Source of the DNA: Acidobacteriota bacterium
GTDB lineage: Bacteria > Acidobacteriota > Terriglobia > Acidiferrales > UBA7541
NCBI GenBank assembly: GCA_016201285.1
Contig: JACQDE010000067.1
Coordinates: 30,124 to 94,123, forward strand
DNA length: 64,000 nt
Reading direction: 5' to 3'
A program made the translations under genes and the position numbers. Below are positions 44,647 to 53,871 of the stretch, piece after piece. Each line of letters begins with the position of its first letter. Position 1 is the first letter of the stretch. Under the pieces are notes generated by a model. The model was not told the origin of the DNA and did not search any database. It saw nothing but the letters and a program-made list of their open reading frames with translations.

Positions 44647-45504
44647 CTAAGGCTTCTTCTTGTCGACGGGAGACACCATCGTAGTCCGTCCCTCCTGGAT
44701 TTCGTAGTCGGGGGGAATTTCGAACAAGCTTTCCTGAGGTTCTTCCAGGCTCAGGTTTGTCAGACGGATCGTCGTCTCTCCCCTACGGGGGTCTCTGTGC
44801 TTGACAAGCAAGTTCATCTGAAGTTCGGCGGAGTACCACCGTTCGGTAACGATTTCCATTGGGAAAGGGTTGCCGGTGGCTCCCGCCGGAATAGTCACCG
44901 TGTCAAGTTTTCCCTCGCATTGCAGGCCTTCGATCATCTGGTATCCGAGGACTTCGGTTGTGAAGTTCTGATCCGGCTGCGGGGTCCAAGGCGTCGTCCG
45001 GCTGGTTTCTATTTCCTTCACAAAAGCTGCCGGCTGCTGCGTCCGAAATCCTGCTTTCATTCCCGGGAAAAGAACGTAATGAATCCCTTGCTCAGGATCA
45101 TTGATCGAAACCATCGTCTTCACGATGGCTGGTTCATCCTGTATTCCGGGATGTTCGACCCTTCTTTCCTCGCGCAGGCGCCCATTGTGATCCCGATAGA
45201 ATGTTGAGGTGCTCTTTCGGTGCAGGGAATTTCCGTCTGCAAGTCTGCGGTCGGTCTCGACAACCATCTCAGCCCGGAAGGGGCGTTCCTTTATGGCTCT
45301 GAAATCCAAGCCCAGCTCCATGGCTGCAATGGCTTCCGGCGGGAAGTCAAAGTCCGTTCCCGCCACTACACTTTGCTCCGTCCTCAGCTCGACTTTTCGC
45401 TTGGGTCGATCTGAGGGGGTCTGTTGCTGCGCGAGCAGTTCCCCTGGCAGCATTGAGAGAATTACGAAGATGCACCACAAGTTACCCTTCACGGCCGGCG
45501 ACAC
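44647..45504 (-). CDS. Secreted protein of unknown function
   Basis: A 285-residue protein with a signal peptide (LWCIFVILSMLPGELLAQQ, about 9-27). The mature part is beta-rich with many short charged strands ('FRAEMVVETDRRLADGN', 'STSTFYRDHNGRLREERRV', 'ERWYSAELQMNLLVKHRDP'), the style of small lipoprotein-carrier-like or outer-surface proteins seen in Acidobacteriota. No catalytic motif is seen. The start is a GTG with GGAGGAGG eight bases upstream. The base composition is less GC-rich than the kds genes behind it. Confidence 0.68.
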   Translation of the reverse strand: MSPAVKGNLWCIFVILSMLPGELLAQQQTPSDRPKRKVELRTEQSVVAGTDFDFPPEAIAAMELGLDFRAIKERPFRAEMVVETDRRLADGNSLHRKSTSTFYRDHNGRLREERRVEHPGIQDEPAIVKTMVSINDPEQGIHYVLFPGMKAGFRTQQPAAFVKEIETSRTTPWTPQPDQNFTTEVLGYQMIEGLQCEGKLDTVTIPAGATGNPFPMEIVTERWYSAELQMNLLVKHRDPRRGETTIRLTNLSLEEPQESLFEIPPDYEIQEGRTTMVSPVDKKKP

Positions 45505-45531
45505 GGCATATACCTCCTCCGCTAAAGGATT

Positions 45532-45681
45532 CTATTCCTCTGTCGCTCGAATGACCACATCGGAGATGACTTGCATGCCTAACTGGGCCGCTCGGGCCTT
45601 TTGAAATAGTTGGGTCCCTATCAGTTCGATCTCAAAATCTGTCGAGAGTGATTCGCGACGAGTGGCGAGTTCCCCGCTTGT
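45532..45681 (-). pseudogene. In-frame 49-codon stretch after the kdsC stop (possible decayed gene end)
   Basis: After the TAG of kdsC the same frame stays open for 49 codons until a second TAG. The peptide looks protein-like: 'STDFEIELIGTQLFQKARA' and 'QLGMQVISDVVIRATEE'. No usable start codon or ribosome site precedes it, so it is either the truncated end of a lost gene that was joined in frame to kdsC, or a readthrough tail. I do not recognise its family. Confidence 0.35.
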
Positions 45682-46212
45682 CTAGGCGCAGGAATTTTTT
45701 ACGGCTGCGGTCCATTTCCCCTGACATTTCAGAAGTAATTCCACAACTTCGCGGGCGGCGCCGGCGCCGCCGGGGCATTTGGTGACGTACTGTGCGGCGC
45801 GCTTCACTTCGGGGACGGCGTTGGCGACGGCGATGGCGAGGCCGACGCGGGCCATGACCGGCAGGTCGGGCAGGTCGTCCCCGATGTAGGCAACTTCTTC
45901 ATCCTTCAGCTTCGCGGCGCGGAGAATTTCTCCATAGGCGGGAAGCTTTTTGCCTCTGCCCTGATAGACAAACTCCATGTCCACTTCCTTGGCGCGGCGC
46001 GCCGTGGCCGCGGATTCGCGGCCGGTAATGACGCCGGTGCGCAGGCCGCCCGCTCGCGCGAGCTTCAGCCCGGCGCCGTCGTAAGCGGAAAACACTTTCA
46101 TTTCCGTCGCGGCGCCGTCAGGAAGCGACTGCAAATAGATGCGGCCGTCGGTGAGCACGCCGTCCACGTCCATGAGGAGAAGACGGATTTTTTTCGCGCG
46201 CTTCAAAACCAT
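45682..46212 (-). CDS. kdsC: 3-deoxy-D-manno-octulosonate 8-phosphate phosphatase
   Basis: The 176-residue HAD phosphatase removes phosphate from Kdo-8-phosphate. It has the nucleophile motif 'LLLMDVDGVLTDG' (Asp15, Asp17), 'VITGRESAATARRAKEV' and 'VAYIGDDLPDLPVMARVGLAIAVANA', all in the KdsC pattern of a cap-less tetramer. The ATG at 46212 is selected since the HAD core starts ten residues later; no strong ribosome site is seen. It is the last gene of the kdsB-pyrG-kdsA-kdsD-kdsC run, 194 bases after kdsD. Confidence 0.92.
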   Translation of the reverse strand: MVLKRAKKIRLLLMDVDGVLTDGRIYLQSLPDGAATEMKVFSAYDGAGLKLARAGGLRTGVITGRESAATARRAKEVDMEFVYQGRGKKLPAYGEILRAAKLKDEEVAYIGDDLPDLPVMARVGLAIAVANAVPEVKRAAQYVTKCPGGAGAAREVVELLLKCQGKWTAAVKNSCA

Positions 46213-46406
46213 AGCAGTTGGGCGAGACAACTCGAACTCCTCGTCAACTTCTTCAACTCTGGATTCTGTCACTCTGCAACTCTTCGACCTTTTAACTTTC
46301 CGATGCCCGCCTGTCCGATTTCTGGACTCCGGTGGTCCGATGAAGTTCATCGGGCCTGAAACCGGAGAAGCCGGCCGCTACACGAGCCGGCAAGATGCCA
46401 GCGTCG

Positions 46407-47366
46407 CTAGAACAGTTGCAGCGTCCACAGGTCGTGGAGGTGGACGACACCGAGGACGATCTGCGCGTCATCCACGACGAGAACGGCTGTGATGCGGCGC
46501 TGCTCCATCAGCCGCAGCGCGGTGGCGGCGAGCTCGTCCTTGCCGATGGTGACGGGGTTGCACGACATGCAATCGGCGGCAGTGAGCGAGAGCGCTTCGT
46601 TCTTGCGCTTGAGCATCAGGCGGCGCAGGTCGCCATCGGTGATGATGCCAATCAGCTTGCCGCCGTTTTCGACCACCGCGGCCACGCCCAGTTTTTTCCG
46701 GCTGATTTCGTAGATCACATCCGGCACGAGAGTGGCCGGCGTGACGCGCGGCAGATCGTCTCCCGCGTGCATCAGGCTCTCGACGCGGCGGAGGCGTTTT
46801 CCGAGATTGCCGCCGGGATGGAGCAGCGCGAAGTCATCTTCCTTGAAGCCGCGCTTATCGAGCAGCGCGATGGCTAGCGCGTCACCCATGGCGAGCGCGG
46901 CGGTGGTGCTGGCAGTGGGCGCGAGGTTGAGCGAGCAGGCCTCTTCCTTCACGGAAATATCGAGCACGACGTCGCTCGACTGCGCGAGCGTGGAGCGCGG
47001 GTTGCCGGTCATCGTAGCGAGCGGAATGCCGAGGCGCTTCACCGTTTCGAGAAGCAGGACGATCTCCTCGGTATCGCCGCCGTAGGAGATCGCAAGCAGC
47101 GCGTCCTCGCGGACCAGCATGCCCAAATCGCCATGCACCGCTTCGGCCGGATGCAGAAAGAGCGACGGCGTGCCGGTGCTGGCGAATGTGGCCGCGATTT
47201 TTCTCCCGATGAGACCGGACTTGCCCATGCCGGTGACCACCACGCGGCCCTGGCACTTAAAAAGGAGTTCGACGGCGCGATCAAAGCTGGCATCGAGGCG
47301 CGCGAGAAGATCCTGAATGGCCTGCGCTTCGATGCGGAACACGCGGCGGGCGGTATCCTGGCTCAT
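46407..47366 (-). CDS. kdsD: Arabinose-5-phosphate isomerase
   Basis: A 319-residue KpsF/GutQ family isomerase that makes arabinose-5-phosphate from ribulose-5-phosphate for Kdo synthesis. The SIS domain (about 35-170) has 'GRVVVTGMGKSGLIGRKIAATF', 'SLFLHPAEAVHGDLGM' and 'LAISYGGDTEEIV'. Two CBS domains follow (about 205-319). Its start overlaps the stop of kdsA by four bases (ATGA). In this pathway the product goes straight to KdsA. Confidence 0.95.
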   Translation of the reverse strand: MSQDTARRVFRIEAQAIQDLLARLDASFDRAVELLFKCQGRVVVTGMGKSGLIGRKIAATFASTGTPSLFLHPAEAVHGDLGMLVREDALLAISYGGDTEEIVLLLETVKRLGIPLATMTGNPRSTLAQSSDVVLDISVKEEACSLNLAPTASTTAALAMGDALAIALLDKRGFKEDDFALLHPGGNLGKRLRRVESLMHAGDDLPRVTPATLVPDVIYEISRKKLGVAAVVENGGKLIGIITDGDLRRLMLKRKNEALSLTAADCMSCNPVTIGKDELAATALRLMEQRRITAVLVVDDAQIVLGVVHLHDLWTLQLF

Positions 47367-48208
47367 GCGCGCTCCCAGGTGCGGACAAGCGACGCGAGGC
47401 TCATCACTTTTTGCAGCAGAGCCTTGAGCTGATCGAGCGGCAAGGCGTTCGTGCCGTCGGACAAAGCTTGCGTAGGATTTTCATGCACTTCCAGGAAAAG
47501 TCCGTCCACGCCGGCAGCGGCGCCGGCGCGCGCCAGCGGCTCGATGAATTCGGGCTGGCCGCCGCTGGCCTTCCCTTCTCCGCCGGGCAATTGCACCGAG
47601 TGCGTCACGTCGAAGACCACCGGATATCCCATTTTCTTCAAGATGGGAAATGAGCGCATGTCCACCACAAGATTTTGATATCCGAAGGACGCGCCGCGCT
47701 CGGTGACGATGATGCGCGCGCAGCCGGAGCTCGCAACTTTGTCCACGGCGTTCGTCATTTCCCACGGCGAAAGAAACTGGCCCTTTTTCAGATTCACGGC
47801 GGCGCCGGAGCGGCCGGCGGCGACGAGCAAGTCAGTCTGGCGCGAGAGGAATGCGGGGATTTGCAGCACATCGCAGACTTCGGCAGCGGGCGCGACGTGC
47901 GAGACATCGTGCACGTCGGTGAGAATGGGGATGCTCAAACGCTGCTTGATGCCCGTCAGGATGCGCAGGCCCTCGCTCAGCCCCGGCCCGCGATAAGAGT
48001 TGATGGAAGTACGGTTGGCCTTGTCGTACGACGCCTTAAAGATGAAGGGGATTTTAAGTTCCGACGCCATCGCTGCCAGGCGTTCCGCCAACATCGTGGC
48101 GTGGGCTTCACTTTCGATTACGCAGGGCCCGGCAATGAGGAACAGCGGCGCGTTGCCGCCGAGCTTGACCGGGCCGATGGAGAATTCGCGCGTTGTCGGT
48201 GTCGGCAT
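47363..48208 (-). CDS. kdsA: 3-deoxy-8-phosphooctulonate synthase
   Basis: The 281-residue KdsA joins phosphoenolpyruvate with arabinose-5-phosphate. It shows 'FLIAGPCVIESEAHA', 'IFKASYDKANRTSINSYRGPG', 'PILTDVHDVSHVAPAAEVCDVLQIPAFLSRQTDLL' (positions about 95-129), 'NLKKGQFLSPWEM' and 'FDVTHSVQLPGG'. The Cys in 'EVCDVLQ' is not the metal ligand, whose usual position near the N-terminus reads Pro-Cys in GPC. No ribosome site precedes the ATG; a REP-like palindrome ends ten bases upstream. Confidence 0.95.
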   Translation of the reverse strand: MPTPTTREFSIGPVKLGGNAPLFLIAGPCVIESEAHATMLAERLAAMASELKIPFIFKASYDKANRTSINSYRGPGLSEGLRILTGIKQRLSIPILTDVHDVSHVAPAAEVCDVLQIPAFLSRQTDLLVAAGRSGAAVNLKKGQFLSPWEMTNAVDKVASSGCARIIVTERGASFGYQNLVVDMRSFPILKKMGYPVVFDVTHSVQLPGGEGKASGGQPEFIEPLARAGAAAGVDGLFLEVHENPTQALSDGTNALPLDQLKALLQKVMSLASLVRTWERA

Positions 48209-48217
48209 CAGAAACAG

Positions 48218-48240
48218 GCCAGCCTAAAGGCCGGCGCTAC
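48218..48240 (-). repeat. REP-like palindrome in front of kdsA
   Basis: On the minus strand GTAG (48240-48237), one base, then GCCGGCCT-TT-AGGCTGGC with a single G-T pair. It lies ten bases from the kdsA ATG, where a ribosome site would be expected. Confidence 0.65.
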
Positions 48241-48311
48241 ATAAACCAACGGTACGGCTGATTAGGGTATGGCGGAAAGCACGGATTTGCAACGGCGGCG
48301 AAGAGCGGGCG

Positions 48312-49982
48312 TTACGGCGCGGTGACCTTGTGGCGCTCTCCGGTGGCCGTCGTTGGCCGGTCGCGATGCTGGCGGGACGCGCCGAGAAATGCGGCGAAGA
48401 GCGGGTGCGGGGCGAGCGGCTTGGATTTGAACTCGGGGTGGAACTGGCAGCCGAGGAACCAGGGGTGGTCGGCGACTTCGACGATTTCCACGTACACGCC
48501 GTCCGGCGTGCGGCCGGTGATGCGGAAGCCAGCGTCCACGAGCTGTTTCTCGTATTCGCGGTTGAATTCGTAGCGGTGGCGGTGGCGCTCGGTGATTTCA
48601 AGCGCTCCGTAGGCGCGGTGGGCAAACGAGCCGGGCTCGAGCTTGCACGGCCACGCGCCCAAGCGCATCGTGCCGCCCATTTCGTCCACGCCCAGCAGCT
48701 CGCGCAGCTTGTAGATGACGCGGTGCGGCGTGCAGGGATCAAATTCGGTGCTGTCCGCATCCAGCAAACCGCAGACGTGCCGCGCGTAAGAAATCGTGGC
48801 GCACTGCATACCCAGGCAGATGCCGAAGAACGGCACCTTGTGAACGTGCGCATAGCGGATGGCTTCGACCATTCCGGCGATGCCGCGCTTACCGAAGCCG
48901 CCGGGAACCAGGATGCCGTCAACGTGGGCCAGGCGGCGCTGCGCCGCTTCCGGGCTGTCCAGATCTTCCGCCTCGACCCACTCGACGACGGTGCGTTGGT
49001 TGTGCGCCAAGCCGCCGTGGGCCAACGCCTCGCGGAGACTCTTGTAGGCGTCTTCGAGCTGCACGTACTTGCCGACCACTCCGATGCGGACTTCGCCGGC
49101 GGGATTGTGGATGCGCTGGAGGAGATCAAGCCAGCGAGTGAGGTCGGGCGAATCCGCTTTGAGATGCAGCAGACGGAGCACCTGCTCGTCGAGGCCTTCC
49201 TTGGCCAGCGCAACGGGCACTTCGTAAATCGTTTCCACGTCCTGCGCGGCGATGACGCAGGATTCGGCCACGTTGCAGAACAGCGCAATCTTGGCCTTCA
49301 GTTCGCGCGGCAGACGGCGGTCGGTGCGGCAGAGAAGAATGTCCGGCTGGATGCCGATGCTGAGCAGCTCTTTCACCGAGTGCTGCGTGGGCTTGGTCTT
49401 CAGCTCGCCCGCGGTGGGGATGAAGGGCACCAGCGTGACGTGTACGAAGGCGACATTCTCCCCGCCGAGCTCCAGGCGCATCTGGCGCATGGCTTCCAGG
49501 AACGGCAGCGACTCGATGTCGCCCACGGTGCCGCCAATTTCAATGATGACGACGTCGGTATCCACCGCGACCTTGCGGAATGCGGACTTGATCTCGTCGG
49601 TGACGTGCGGAATGACCTGAACGGTCTTGCCCAGATAGTCGCCGCGGCGCTCCTTGGCGATGATCGACTCGTAGATGCGGCCGGTGGTCCAGTTGTGATC
49701 GCGTGTGAGGCGGGCGCTGGTGAAGCGCTCGTAGTGGCCGAGGTCCAGGTCGGTTTCCGCGCCGTCCTCGGTGACGTACACCTCGCCGTGCTGGTACGGG
49801 CTCATCGTGCCGGGATCCACGTTCAGGTAGGGATCGCACTTCTGAAGGGTGACGCGCAGGCCGCGGCTTTCGAGGAGACATCCGATGGAAGCTGCTGCGA
49901 GACCTTTGCCGAGGGAGGAGACGACGCCGCCGGTTACAAATATGTATTTCGGGCCGCTATGTTTCGCCTGGTCGGAGGGCAT
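48312..49982 (-). CDS. pyrG: CTP synthase
   Basis: The 556-residue enzyme makes CTP from UTP with glutamine as nitrogen donor. The amidoligase half begins '[22 protein letters not shown]' (about 12-33) and contains '[22 protein letters not shown]' positions; the glutaminase half has '[12 protein letters not shown]', the nucleophile Cys in 'FFGICLGMQ' and the His-Glu pair in '[12 protein letters not shown]'. Position between kdsB and kdsA makes sense as CTP is used by KdsB to activate Kdo. The ATG lies in front of '[12 protein letters not shown]'. Confidence 0.96.
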   Translation of the reverse strand: MPSDQAKHSGPKYIFVTGGVVSSLGKGLAAASIGCLLESRGLRVTLQKCDPYLNVDPGTMSPYQHGEVYVTEDGAETDLDLGHYERFTSARLTRDHNWTTGRIYESIIAKERRGDYLGKTVQVIPHVTDEIKSAFRKVAVDTDVVIIEIGGTVGDIESLPFLEAMRQMRLELGGENVAFVHVTLVPFIPTAGELKTKPTQHSVKELLSIGIQPDILLCRTDRRLPRELKAKIALFCNVAESCVIAAQDVETIYEVPVALAKEGLDEQVLRLLHLKADSPDLTRWLDLLQRIHNPAGEVRIGVVGKYVQLEDAYKSLREALAHGGLAHNQRTVVEWVEAEDLDSPEAAQRRLAHVDGILVPGGFGKRGIAGMVEAIRYAHVHKVPFFGICLGMQCATISYARHVCGLLDADSTEFDPCTPHRVIYKLRELLGVDEMGGTMRLGAWPCKLEPGSFAHRAYGALEITERHRHRYEFNREYEKQLVDAGFRITGRTPDGVYVEIVEVADHPWFLGCQFHPEFKSKPLAPHPLFAAFLGASRQHRDRPTTATGERHKVTAP

Positions 49983-50050
49983 CCGCTGAGTGTTTTTATC
50001 CTTCGGTGGAATCAGCGTACAACGCATTATGCGGGAGAAGCGGCGTGGTG

Positions 50051-50791
50051 TCAATGGGAGCGGAGAAGGCCCTCGACGCGGGCGACGTCGCCGGGGACGT
50101 CCACGCTGACAGAATCGAACAAGGTTTCGGCGACGCGGATCTTGTAGCCGTTTTCGAGAAAGCGGAGCTGCTCGAGCTGCTCGAGCTTTTCGAGCTCGCC
50201 GGGCGGGAGCGTGGGAAATTCCAGCAGCGGCTCGCGGCGGTAGGCGTAGATGCCGAGGTGCTTGAAGTGGCGCGCATGCACGCGGCTGGATTCGTCGCGC
50301 ACCCAGGGGATGGGCGCGCGGGAAAAGTACAGCGCGTCGCCCTGAAAGTCGAGGACGACCTTGACCACGTTGGGGTCCATGATATCGGCGGGCGACTGGA
50401 TGGGAACGCACAGCGTGCCGAGCGGGACGGGAGGATCTTCGTCCGCGGTCATCGCTTCGACCAGCGCGTCCACGGCGGCAGGCTCGATGAGCGGCTCGTC
50501 GCCCTGAACGTTGATATAGATGTCCGCGGGAATCTGCACGGCGACTTCGGCGACGCGCTCGCTGCCGGAGCGGTGGTCGCTGCGCGTCATCACCGCCTCG
50601 CCGCCGAAGCCGCGGACGGCCTGGAGGATGCGGTCGTCGTCGGTGGCTACGACGACCCGCTCCACGCGCCGGGCGCGCCGGACGCGCTCGACCACGTGCT
50701 GGATCATGGGCTTGCCGGCGATCGAGACGAGCGGCTTGCCGGGCAATCGCGTGGAAGCATAGCGCGCGGGGATGACGGCCAGGACGTTCAC
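50051..50791 (-). CDS. kdsB: 3-deoxy-manno-octulosonate cytidylyltransferase
   Basis: The 246-residue enzyme couples Kdo with CTP to give CMP-Kdo for lipopolysaccharide. It shows '[19 protein letters not shown]' at 6-24, '[10 protein letters not shown]', '[14 protein letters not shown]' and '[12 protein letters not shown]', all KdsB motifs. It is the first gene of the operon. The start is a GTG with no visible ribosome site and a possible -10 box just before it, so the message could be leaderless. Confidence 0.94.
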   Translation of the reverse strand: MNVLAVIPARYASTRLPGKPLVSIAGKPMIQHVVERVRRARRVERVVVATDDDRILQAVRGFGGEAVMTRSDHRSGSERVAEVAVQIPADIYINVQGDEPLIEPAAVDALVEAMTADEDPPVPLGTLCVPIQSPADIMDPNVVKVVLDFQGDALYFSRAPIPWVRDESSRVHARHFKHLGIYAYRREPLLEFPTLPPGELEKLEQLEQLRFLENGYKIRVAETLFDSVSVDVPGDVARVEGLLRSH

Positions 50792-50880
50792 GCGCGAGAT
50801 GCTAACATCGGCGCGCGACGGAGTCGAGGCCCGCCCCCGGCTGATTCATGCCTCCACCGCGGAACTGAGTTGTATTCGTC

Positions 50881-51330
50881 CTACTTCTTCTGCGCCATCT
50901 CCTCTATGATCTGCTTCATCTTTCCGAACCTTTCCTTCTGGATGGCGCCTGCCTTTTCCTTGGCCTGTTTGACCTTTTCGGGGTCGCCCGACAGAGCGGC
51001 CGGGACCAGCTCCGAATCACGGGTATTCTTGAACGCCTCCCAGGTGCTCTTGAAGTCGTTCAGCTTCGATTTCGCCGCTTCCGGCGCCGATTTGACCATG
51101 TCGGCCAGCGCCGCATCCAATTCCTTGGTCGCTTTCTTCACCTCGTCGTAAGCGGCGTCACGAGATGAGGCATCCTTCGCATCCAGCATCTTCATCATGT
51201 TTTCGCGTGCAGCATCCAGATGCTTGCCCAGTTCTCCCCAGTCCGCCGCTCGAGCTCCGCCCACCAGCAACGTAGCAGCAAGCAAGCAGGCCAGGCCCAG
51301 GCCCTTCGCGTTGCGAGTAAAGGTGTTCAT
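50881..51330 (-). CDS. Secreted helical protein of unknown function
   Basis: A 149-residue protein with a signal peptide (LACLLAATLLVGGARA, about 13-28) and an all-helical mature part of about 120 residues rich in Lys, Asp and Ala ('AKDASSRDAAYDEVKKATKE'). The size and pattern recall a four-helix bundle such as cytochrome c' but there is no CxxCH haem site. The ATG has GGAGGAGG upstream. It lies downstream of the kds operon start on the same strand but faces away from the VWFA genes. I assign no function. Confidence 0.7.
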   Translation of the reverse strand: MNTFTRNAKGLGLACLLAATLLVGGARAADWGELGKHLDAARENMMKMLDAKDASSRDAAYDEVKKATKELDAALADMVKSAPEAAKSKLNDFKSTWEAFKNTRDSELVPAALSGDPEKVKQAKEKAGAIQKERFGKMKQIIEEMAQKK

Positions 51331-51756
51331 AAAGTTGCCTCCTCCCAGTCTGTCAAACGTTGTCGCTAAACTTCGGCAGTACGGGGGTTTTGCCGGCAGC
51401 AATCGGCTTGACTCGATTTCTCTCCGGCCCTCAGACCGCCAAGTAGCTCCTCTTGCTATGTCGGCATAATCCCCGCATAGCTTTAAAGGCTTGCGCTGCT
51501 CTGTATTAAGGTCGCGAATGTCGAGAAAATGAGGCAGCGGAATGCCGAGCACAGGGCCCACTCGGACTTACCCCCGGCGCCTCCCAGCCATCCCTGGAGG
51601 CGGACATTCCCACTTTGCATTGACAGGCTTGCGCGCCGGCCGCTCCGGGGGGCCGGAAAGGGTTCGGCTTGATTTGAACTTGCAGAATGCTAAAATTGAA
51701 AGTACAGGGTTGAGGCGGGCCTACACCCGTCCCGACGAGGGGCGGAGGGGAAAGCG
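51331..51756. other. 426-base divergent gap upstream of the VWFA pair
   Basis: The gap separates the secreted helical protein gene (minus) from the VWFA genes (plus). It holds a likely promoter for the VWFA genes (separate entry) and a GC hairpin CCGGCC/GGCCGG around 51637-51657. No open frame of interest was found. An AT-richer stretch near 51460-51510 may hold the minus-strand promoter, but I could not define it. Confidence 0.4.
51669..51696 (+). promoter_or_regulatory. Predicted promoter of the VWFA genes
   Basis: TTGATT (51669-51674) and TAAAAT (51691-51696) are 16 bases apart, 60 bases before the GTG start. Confidence 0.45.
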
Positions 51757-52749
51757 GTGAGGCCGATGGAGAGGCAGCGGTCCGTTTGTGATGCGCTTGT
51801 TGTTCTGCTCACCATCTGCGCCCTGCTGACCTGCCCGGCCTTCGCCCAATCTCCGGCCCAGCTCAGCCATAGCCCCGCCGCGCTGGACAAAACACGCCCC
51901 GGCGAAAAGCGCATCCGCGTGGACGTGGACCTGGTGCTGGTGAACACTACTGTGACGGACCCGTACAACCGGCTGGTGACCGGGCTGGAGCGGGAAAATT
52001 TCCGCGTCTTCGAGGATAACCAAGAACAGGAAGTGGTGCACTTCTCAAGCGAGGACGTGCCCATCTCCATCGGCGTGGTACTGGACCTGAGCCAGAGCAT
52101 GTCCAATAAAGTGGACAAGGCGCGGCTGGCGGCGCTGCAGTTTTTCAAGACGGCCAACCCGCAGGATGAGTTTTTCCTGGTGAGTTTCAACGACCGGGCG
52201 CAACTGGTGAGCCGGTTCACCACCAGCGTTGAAGAGCTGCAGAACCGCATGATGTATGCGGGAGCCAAAGGCCGGACGGCGCTGCTGGACGCCATTTACC
52301 TGGGGCTCAGCCAGATGAAAGGTGCACGCAACACCAAGCGCGCTTTGCTCATCATATCTGACGGCGGCGATAACCACAGCCGGTACAACGAGCGGGACAT
52401 CAAGAATTTCGTGAAGGAAGCGGATGTCCAGCTTTACGCCGTGGGCATCTACGATCCGCTCGGGTACCGCAACCGGACGCCGGAAGAACTGAACGGACCT
52501 TCGCTGCTCGCCGAGGTCACAGAGATGACCGGCGGGCGGGCGTTCCCGGTGGAAAATCTCAACGACTTGCCGGACATCGCGGCGAAGATCGGGATGGAGC
52601 TACGAAACCAGTATGTCCTCGGATACAAGCCAGCGAACAGCGAGCGCGATGGAAAATGGCGCAAGATCAAAGTCCGGCTCAAGCCTCCCAAGGGCCTCCC
52701 GCCCCTCAACGTCTATTCCCGGGCCGGATACTATGCGCCGGCCAAGTAG
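51757..52749 (+). CDS. Secreted VWFA-related acidobacterial-type protein 1
   Basis: A 330-residue exported protein (signal peptide about 11-31). The opening strand 'IRVDVDLVLVNTTVTD' and 'LTRENFRVFEDN'-like 'LERENFRVFEDNQEQEV' precede a von Willebrand A domain with a full metal site: Asp110-x-Ser112-x-Ser114 (DLSQS), a Thr loop and 'LLIISDGGDNHS'. This order is that of the TIGR03436 'VWFA-related Acidobacterial domain'. These are thought to bind proteins or surfaces through the metal ion. GTG start with GGAGG eight bases upstream. Its stop lies 17 bases inside the next gene. Confidence 0.85.
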   Translation: MRPMERQRSVCDALVVLLTICALLTCPAFAQSPAQLSHSPAALDKTRPGEKRIRVDVDLVLVNTTVTDPYNRLVTGLERENFRVFEDNQEQEVVHFSSEDVPISIGVVLDLSQSMSNKVDKARLAALQFFKTANPQDEFFLVSFNDRAQLVSRFTTSVEELQNRMMYAGAKGRTALLDAIYLGLSQMKGARNTKRALLIISDGGDNHSRYNERDIKNFVKEADVQLYAVGIYDPLGYRNRTPEELNGPSLLAEVTEMTGGRAFPVENLNDLPDIAAKIGMELRNQYVLGYKPANSERDGKWRKIKVRLKPPKGLPPLNVYSRAGYYAPAK

Positions 52750-53779
52750 ACGCATCCTTTTCTTCACCGGAATCCTGATCCTTCTCGTAGGCTTCCTGCC
52801 TCCCGGCGGGAGCAGCGGCGTGACGCGGGCACAGTCCGGCGCGCCCCAGGCGCCGCAGAACACGCCGCCGGCTCCGCCATCACAAAAGAAGAAAGACAGC
52901 GACTACCGCATCACACGCGACGTCAACCTGGTGGTGCTCCACGCGACCGTGCTCGACGACCGCGGGAAATTTGTCTCCGACCTGAAGCAGGAATATTTCC
53001 GGGTGTTCGAAGACAGAGTCGAGCAGAAACTTTCCCTCTTCAAGCGCGAGGACATTCCCATCAGCGTGGGGCTGGTGATTGACAACAGTGGGAGCATGGC
53101 GGAAAAGCGCGCGAGTGTGAACGCGGCGGCGCTGGCCTTTGTCCAGGCCAGCAACCGCGAGGATGAAGCGTTCGTCGTGAACTTCAACGAGGAAAACTAC
53201 CTGGACCTGGACAAGGATTTCACCAACGACATCAACGAGCTGAAAGAAGCGCTGGAGCGCATTGACTCGCGCGGCATCACAGCGCTCTACGACGCCGTCA
53301 TCGCCTCCCTCGACCACCTGAAGAAAGGGACACGGGACAAGAAGGTGCTGCTGGTGGTCACCGACGGCGAGGACAACGCCAGCCGTGTAGGCGGGGGCAA
53401 CAAGCGGCAGGGGCTGGAGCTGACTGTGATCGAGGCGCAGAAGTCGGATGCAGTGATTTACTCGATTGGATTGTTGAGCCAAGAACGCAGCCGCGAAACG
53501 CGGAAATCGCGCGAAGCGCTGACCCGGCTGGCAGTGGCCACCGGCGGCCTGGCGTTTTTCCCCGAGGGCCTGGGCGACGTCGGCGCCATCTGCACGCAGA
53601 TCGCCCACGACATCCGCAACCAGTACACCCTGACCTACTATCCGACGAATACGAAGAAGGACGGGACGTTCCGCAGCGTGAACGTGGACGTGCACCCGCC
53701 GCGCGGCCGCGGAAAACTGACCGTGCGGACACGCACCGGCTACTTCGCGCAAAAAGAAACGGCGGGGACGGGAAATTAG
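52733..53779 (+). CDS. Secreted VWFA-related acidobacterial-type protein 2
   Basis: A 348-residue paralogue of the gene before. It has a hydrophobic export segment (about 8-24), a Pro/Gln/Lys linker, the same N-terminal strand pair ('VNLVVLHATVLDDRGKF', 'FRVFEDRVEQKL') and a VWFA domain with the metal site Asp117-x-Ser119-x-Ser121 (DNSGS) and 'LLVVTDGEDNAS'. The end 'QYTLTYYPTNTKKDGTFRSV' matches that of gene 1 (QYVLGYKPANSERDGKWRKI), so the pair arose by duplication. The ATG at 52733 overlaps gene 1 by 17 bases. Confidence 0.85.
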   Translation: MRRPSRRILFFTGILILLVGFLPPGGSSGVTRAQSGAPQAPQNTPPAPPSQKKKDSDYRITRDVNLVVLHATVLDDRGKFVSDLKQEYFRVFEDRVEQKLSLFKREDIPISVGLVIDNSGSMAEKRASVNAAALAFVQASNREDEAFVVNFNEENYLDLDKDFTNDINELKEALERIDSRGITALYDAVIASLDHLKKGTRDKKVLLVVTDGEDNASRVGGGNKRQGLELTVIEAQKSDAVIYSIGLLSQERSRETRKSREALTRLAVATGGLAFFPEGLGDVGAICTQIAHDIRNQYTLTYYPTNTKKDGTFRSVNVDVHPPRGRGKLTVRTRTGYFAQKETAGTGN

Positions 53780-53848
53780 CCGGAGAGATCCTTCGCCGTC
53801 CCGACAAAGAGCGTCGGAACTCCTCAGGATGACACCACGACAAAAGAT

Positions 53849-53871
53849 GCCGGCCTGAAGGCCGGCGCTAC
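53849..53871 (-). repeat. REP-like palindrome at the deoB stop codon
   Basis: On the minus strand GTAG (53871-53868), one base, then GCCGGCCT-TC-AGGCCGGC, a perfect 8-bp stem. The TAG within GTAG is the stop codon of deoB. Confidence 0.7.

Noticed and set aside
48330..50147. 605-codon plus-strand open frame opposite pyrG and kdsB
   Set aside because: It covers two genes with full catalytic motifs on the other strand and has no motifs itself.
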